64,000 nucleotides of DNA from Archilochus colubris. Its lineage: Eukaryota > Chordata > Aves > Apodiformes > Trochilidae. The position numbers and the translations under genes were made by a program. The stretch is from positions 62,715,709 to 62,779,708 of the forward strand of contig CM041084.1 in NCBI GenBank assembly GCA_023079485.1, read 5' to 3'. The notes beneath the pieces were generated by a model. That model worked only from the letters and a program-made list of their open reading frames with translations. It was not told where the DNA came from and did not search any database. Below, piece by piece: positions 62,001 to 64,000 of this stretch (its first letter is position 1; every line of letters begins with the position of its first letter).

Positions 62001-64000
62001 GAACTGACATGGGAAATGGGACCTGAATGAGATCCAGAGGATTGGACTGAAGCAAGAAAACTCAAGGGAAATTGTAAGAGAAACTATTGAGGACAATAAG
62101 AATAAAGAGGTACTTGGCAGGAGGAAAGTCAATTGTGTGCCTGTAGAATAGCCATCCTTTTGTAAGGATGGAGCTCACAGAACAGTGATTATGACTATGC
62201 CTGAAGCAAACATTCATGGGATTACTGAGATGTTTGATAATTTAGTCAGGGAAACTCAAGATGAAAGCAAAACCCATTAGCACTGTGTGCATCTTGGAAA
62301 AAAAAAAGGAATGAATGGTATCCTATATTTTTATTACACTTTTCACCCAGGAGGATCCCAAAGCACTTCCCACTTGGTGTATGGGAGTGACTTCTGCCTC
62401 TGCTGAAACACAGACAACAGGGGTTAAACATGCCAACTCTTCTAACATCAAAAACTGGCACTGCTACAGAGCTGCTCGAGACAGGATGGCACAAATCAAA
62501 ATGCAAAACAACAGACAATTTGTTAGGCAAGGATGTAGAAACTCAGACCAAAAATATTTTGTAAGTATTTTTTTAAGTCTTCGTTATGTTAGTGCAGTGA
62601 GTCTGTAGTCAGGATCCATGCCTTACTGACCCTGAGTGCTGCATACTCACTGCAATAATAATCCAACTTCACAGTTTCCCAGCAAAGGCACTATATTTGG
62701 GACTAAAATCCAAGTAGAGAAATGATCTTGAACTTACATCCCCCCCCTTGTTCTCTTATCACAACAATATAACTTCAAATTCTCTGAATTTTCTTGACAA
62801 AATGCTTACATCTGTTTACCATTTTTAAGGACTATTTTTAAGTTTTGGTTTACCCTTGGATCTATTTTTTTTTAAATAGCTGAAGAGGATCTGCTTTCTT
62901 CTGAAAAAAGGAGGGCAGCTAGTGAGATTTGATCCATCAGTTTCACACCATATTTGTCCAGTTCAGTTACTGAAATATCATGGGCACCCAAACTTCATGT
63001 TAGATACAGGCCAACAGGGACAGATGTGCAGCTAGTGTAGCCTCATATGCTGATAACATTCGCCTCTTGAACAGCTTTGCAAATCTAGTGCATTTTTTAC
63101 AAGCTCAGACATTAAATCTTCCCTTCCCATTTTAATATAATGACATATGAGAATATTTAGCAAGGCTTTATTTGCTGTGGGAAAGAGGCAGCATTTTCTA
63201 GGTCATTTTAAGAATATCTTTTACCTTAGGCAGGGAGGAATGTCAAGTGAGAAAGGCATAGTGGTGACAACTGAGCTGATGCTAACCATAGTCCCTGTGT
63301 AGGTACCTTTATGAAAAAGTCTGTGATGGCTGATAAATGCAGCAGCTTTTATTTACATCCCATTAAACTCTAAAATGCAACAGCAGTCCAAGCCAATCTT
63401 GTGTTTTATTTCCCCATGACAAGATTAAATTAACACGTTCCACAGAAGGATAACTCCCTGGCCAAGGCATACAAGACATTTAAAGTTGTGGGAAATGTCA
63501 TTTTAAACACAAAAGACATAAACTCCTCACACTTACTGAGATTAAAATTGGAAAATTCCTTTTTTATTTATTAATCGCAATGATTACAGAAAGTGCTTAA
63601 TACAGTTCAAACATTTTGAAGTATCAACAAGATGGGGTTTATTGCCTGTAGATGGTGCAGTTGGGCAGCAAGGTGATGAAGTTTTTCTTTAAATAAAGAT
63701 TTAATTTGGATTGAAAGCTAGTCTTTACTAGATCAGATGTTCATAGTTAGGAAATACTAAGAAATATTTTTCCAGTTCAAAATTTGCAGCAAGATTGACA
63801 CCCAAAACAAAAATTCAAGGAAAGCCCAGAAAATAAAGAAAATGCCATTTTGGTTATATAACGTTTTGTTTTAGGTTTTTTGTTGCTGTTGTTGTTGTTT
63901 GGGGTTTTTGTTTTGTTTGGGGTTTTTTTAGTTGGTTGGTTGGTTTTGTTTTTGTTTTAATTAATGATGGGCCTTTTGTTTCTTTCATATAGCAGTGACA
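59027..64000. other. Intergenic DNA to window end, no gene recognised
   Basis: No exon, RNA gene or transposon was recognised. Open frames are below 130 codons with no domain. The last ~100 bases include a T/G-rich tract (63,868-63,960) with GTT and GGTT units. Distal regulatory elements cannot be excluded. Confidence 0.5.
63868..63960. repeat. T/G-rich low-complexity tract
   Basis: Irregular gttgtt, ggggttttt and ggttggttggtt units over about 90 bp. Confidence 0.8.

Noticed and set aside
30476..64000. Search for GMPR, the gene next to MYLIP in mammals
   Set aside because: No CpG island or exon with GMPR-like sequence was recognised downstream. It presumably lies beyond the window.

Overview
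The window is a stretch of a bird genome. Three things point there: it carries one multi-exon vertebrate gene; the interspersed repeats are almost all CR1 LINEs ending in the avian ATTCTATG-type octamer repeat; and there is a TG...CA solo LTR flanked by a 5-bp target duplication. I cannot name the species. The younger CR1 copies do not look like the commonest chicken type to me, so a non-galliform bird is a weak guess.

Layout. Positions 1-14,540 are AT-rich intergenic DNA with a decayed sense CR1 (6,820-7,996), a short antisense CR1 tail (13,314-13,510) and simple repeats. At 14,540-15,830 a CpG island holds the promoter (two inverted CCAAT boxes, a GC box, a TATATATA box) and exon 1 of MYLIP (IDOL). 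MYLIP runs on the + strand from 14,978 to 29,174 in seven coding exons. It gives an intact 445-residue protein with a FERM domain and a C-terminal RING, followed by a 3'UTR with a polyadenylation signal at 30,446. Intron 2 (8.2 kb) contains an antisense CR1 and a small second GC-rich patch with a 13-bp nuclear-receptor-like palindrome. Intron 5 contains two antisense CR1 tails.

From about 30.5 kb to the end I recognise no further gene. That gene-poor DNA holds several CR1 copies. One (39,484-40,430) has an open reading frame across its whole reverse-transcriptase remnant. A longer one (57,615-58,830) is frameshifted. There is a minus-oriented solo LTR (45,649-46,680, target duplication GTTGG), a pair of 103-bp direct repeats 2.2 kb apart (50,661 and 52,861), and several A-, T- or AC-rich low-complexity tracts.

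How it works together: one cellular gene, MYLIP, encodes an E3 ubiquitin ligase that in mammals marks lipoprotein receptors for degradation. The rest is regulatory DNA I can only partly resolve and retroelement remains. I found no new multi-gene system; the more interesting items are the CR1 copies sharing a frameshift, the solo LTR, the intron-2 GC patch and the unexplained direct-repeat pair.
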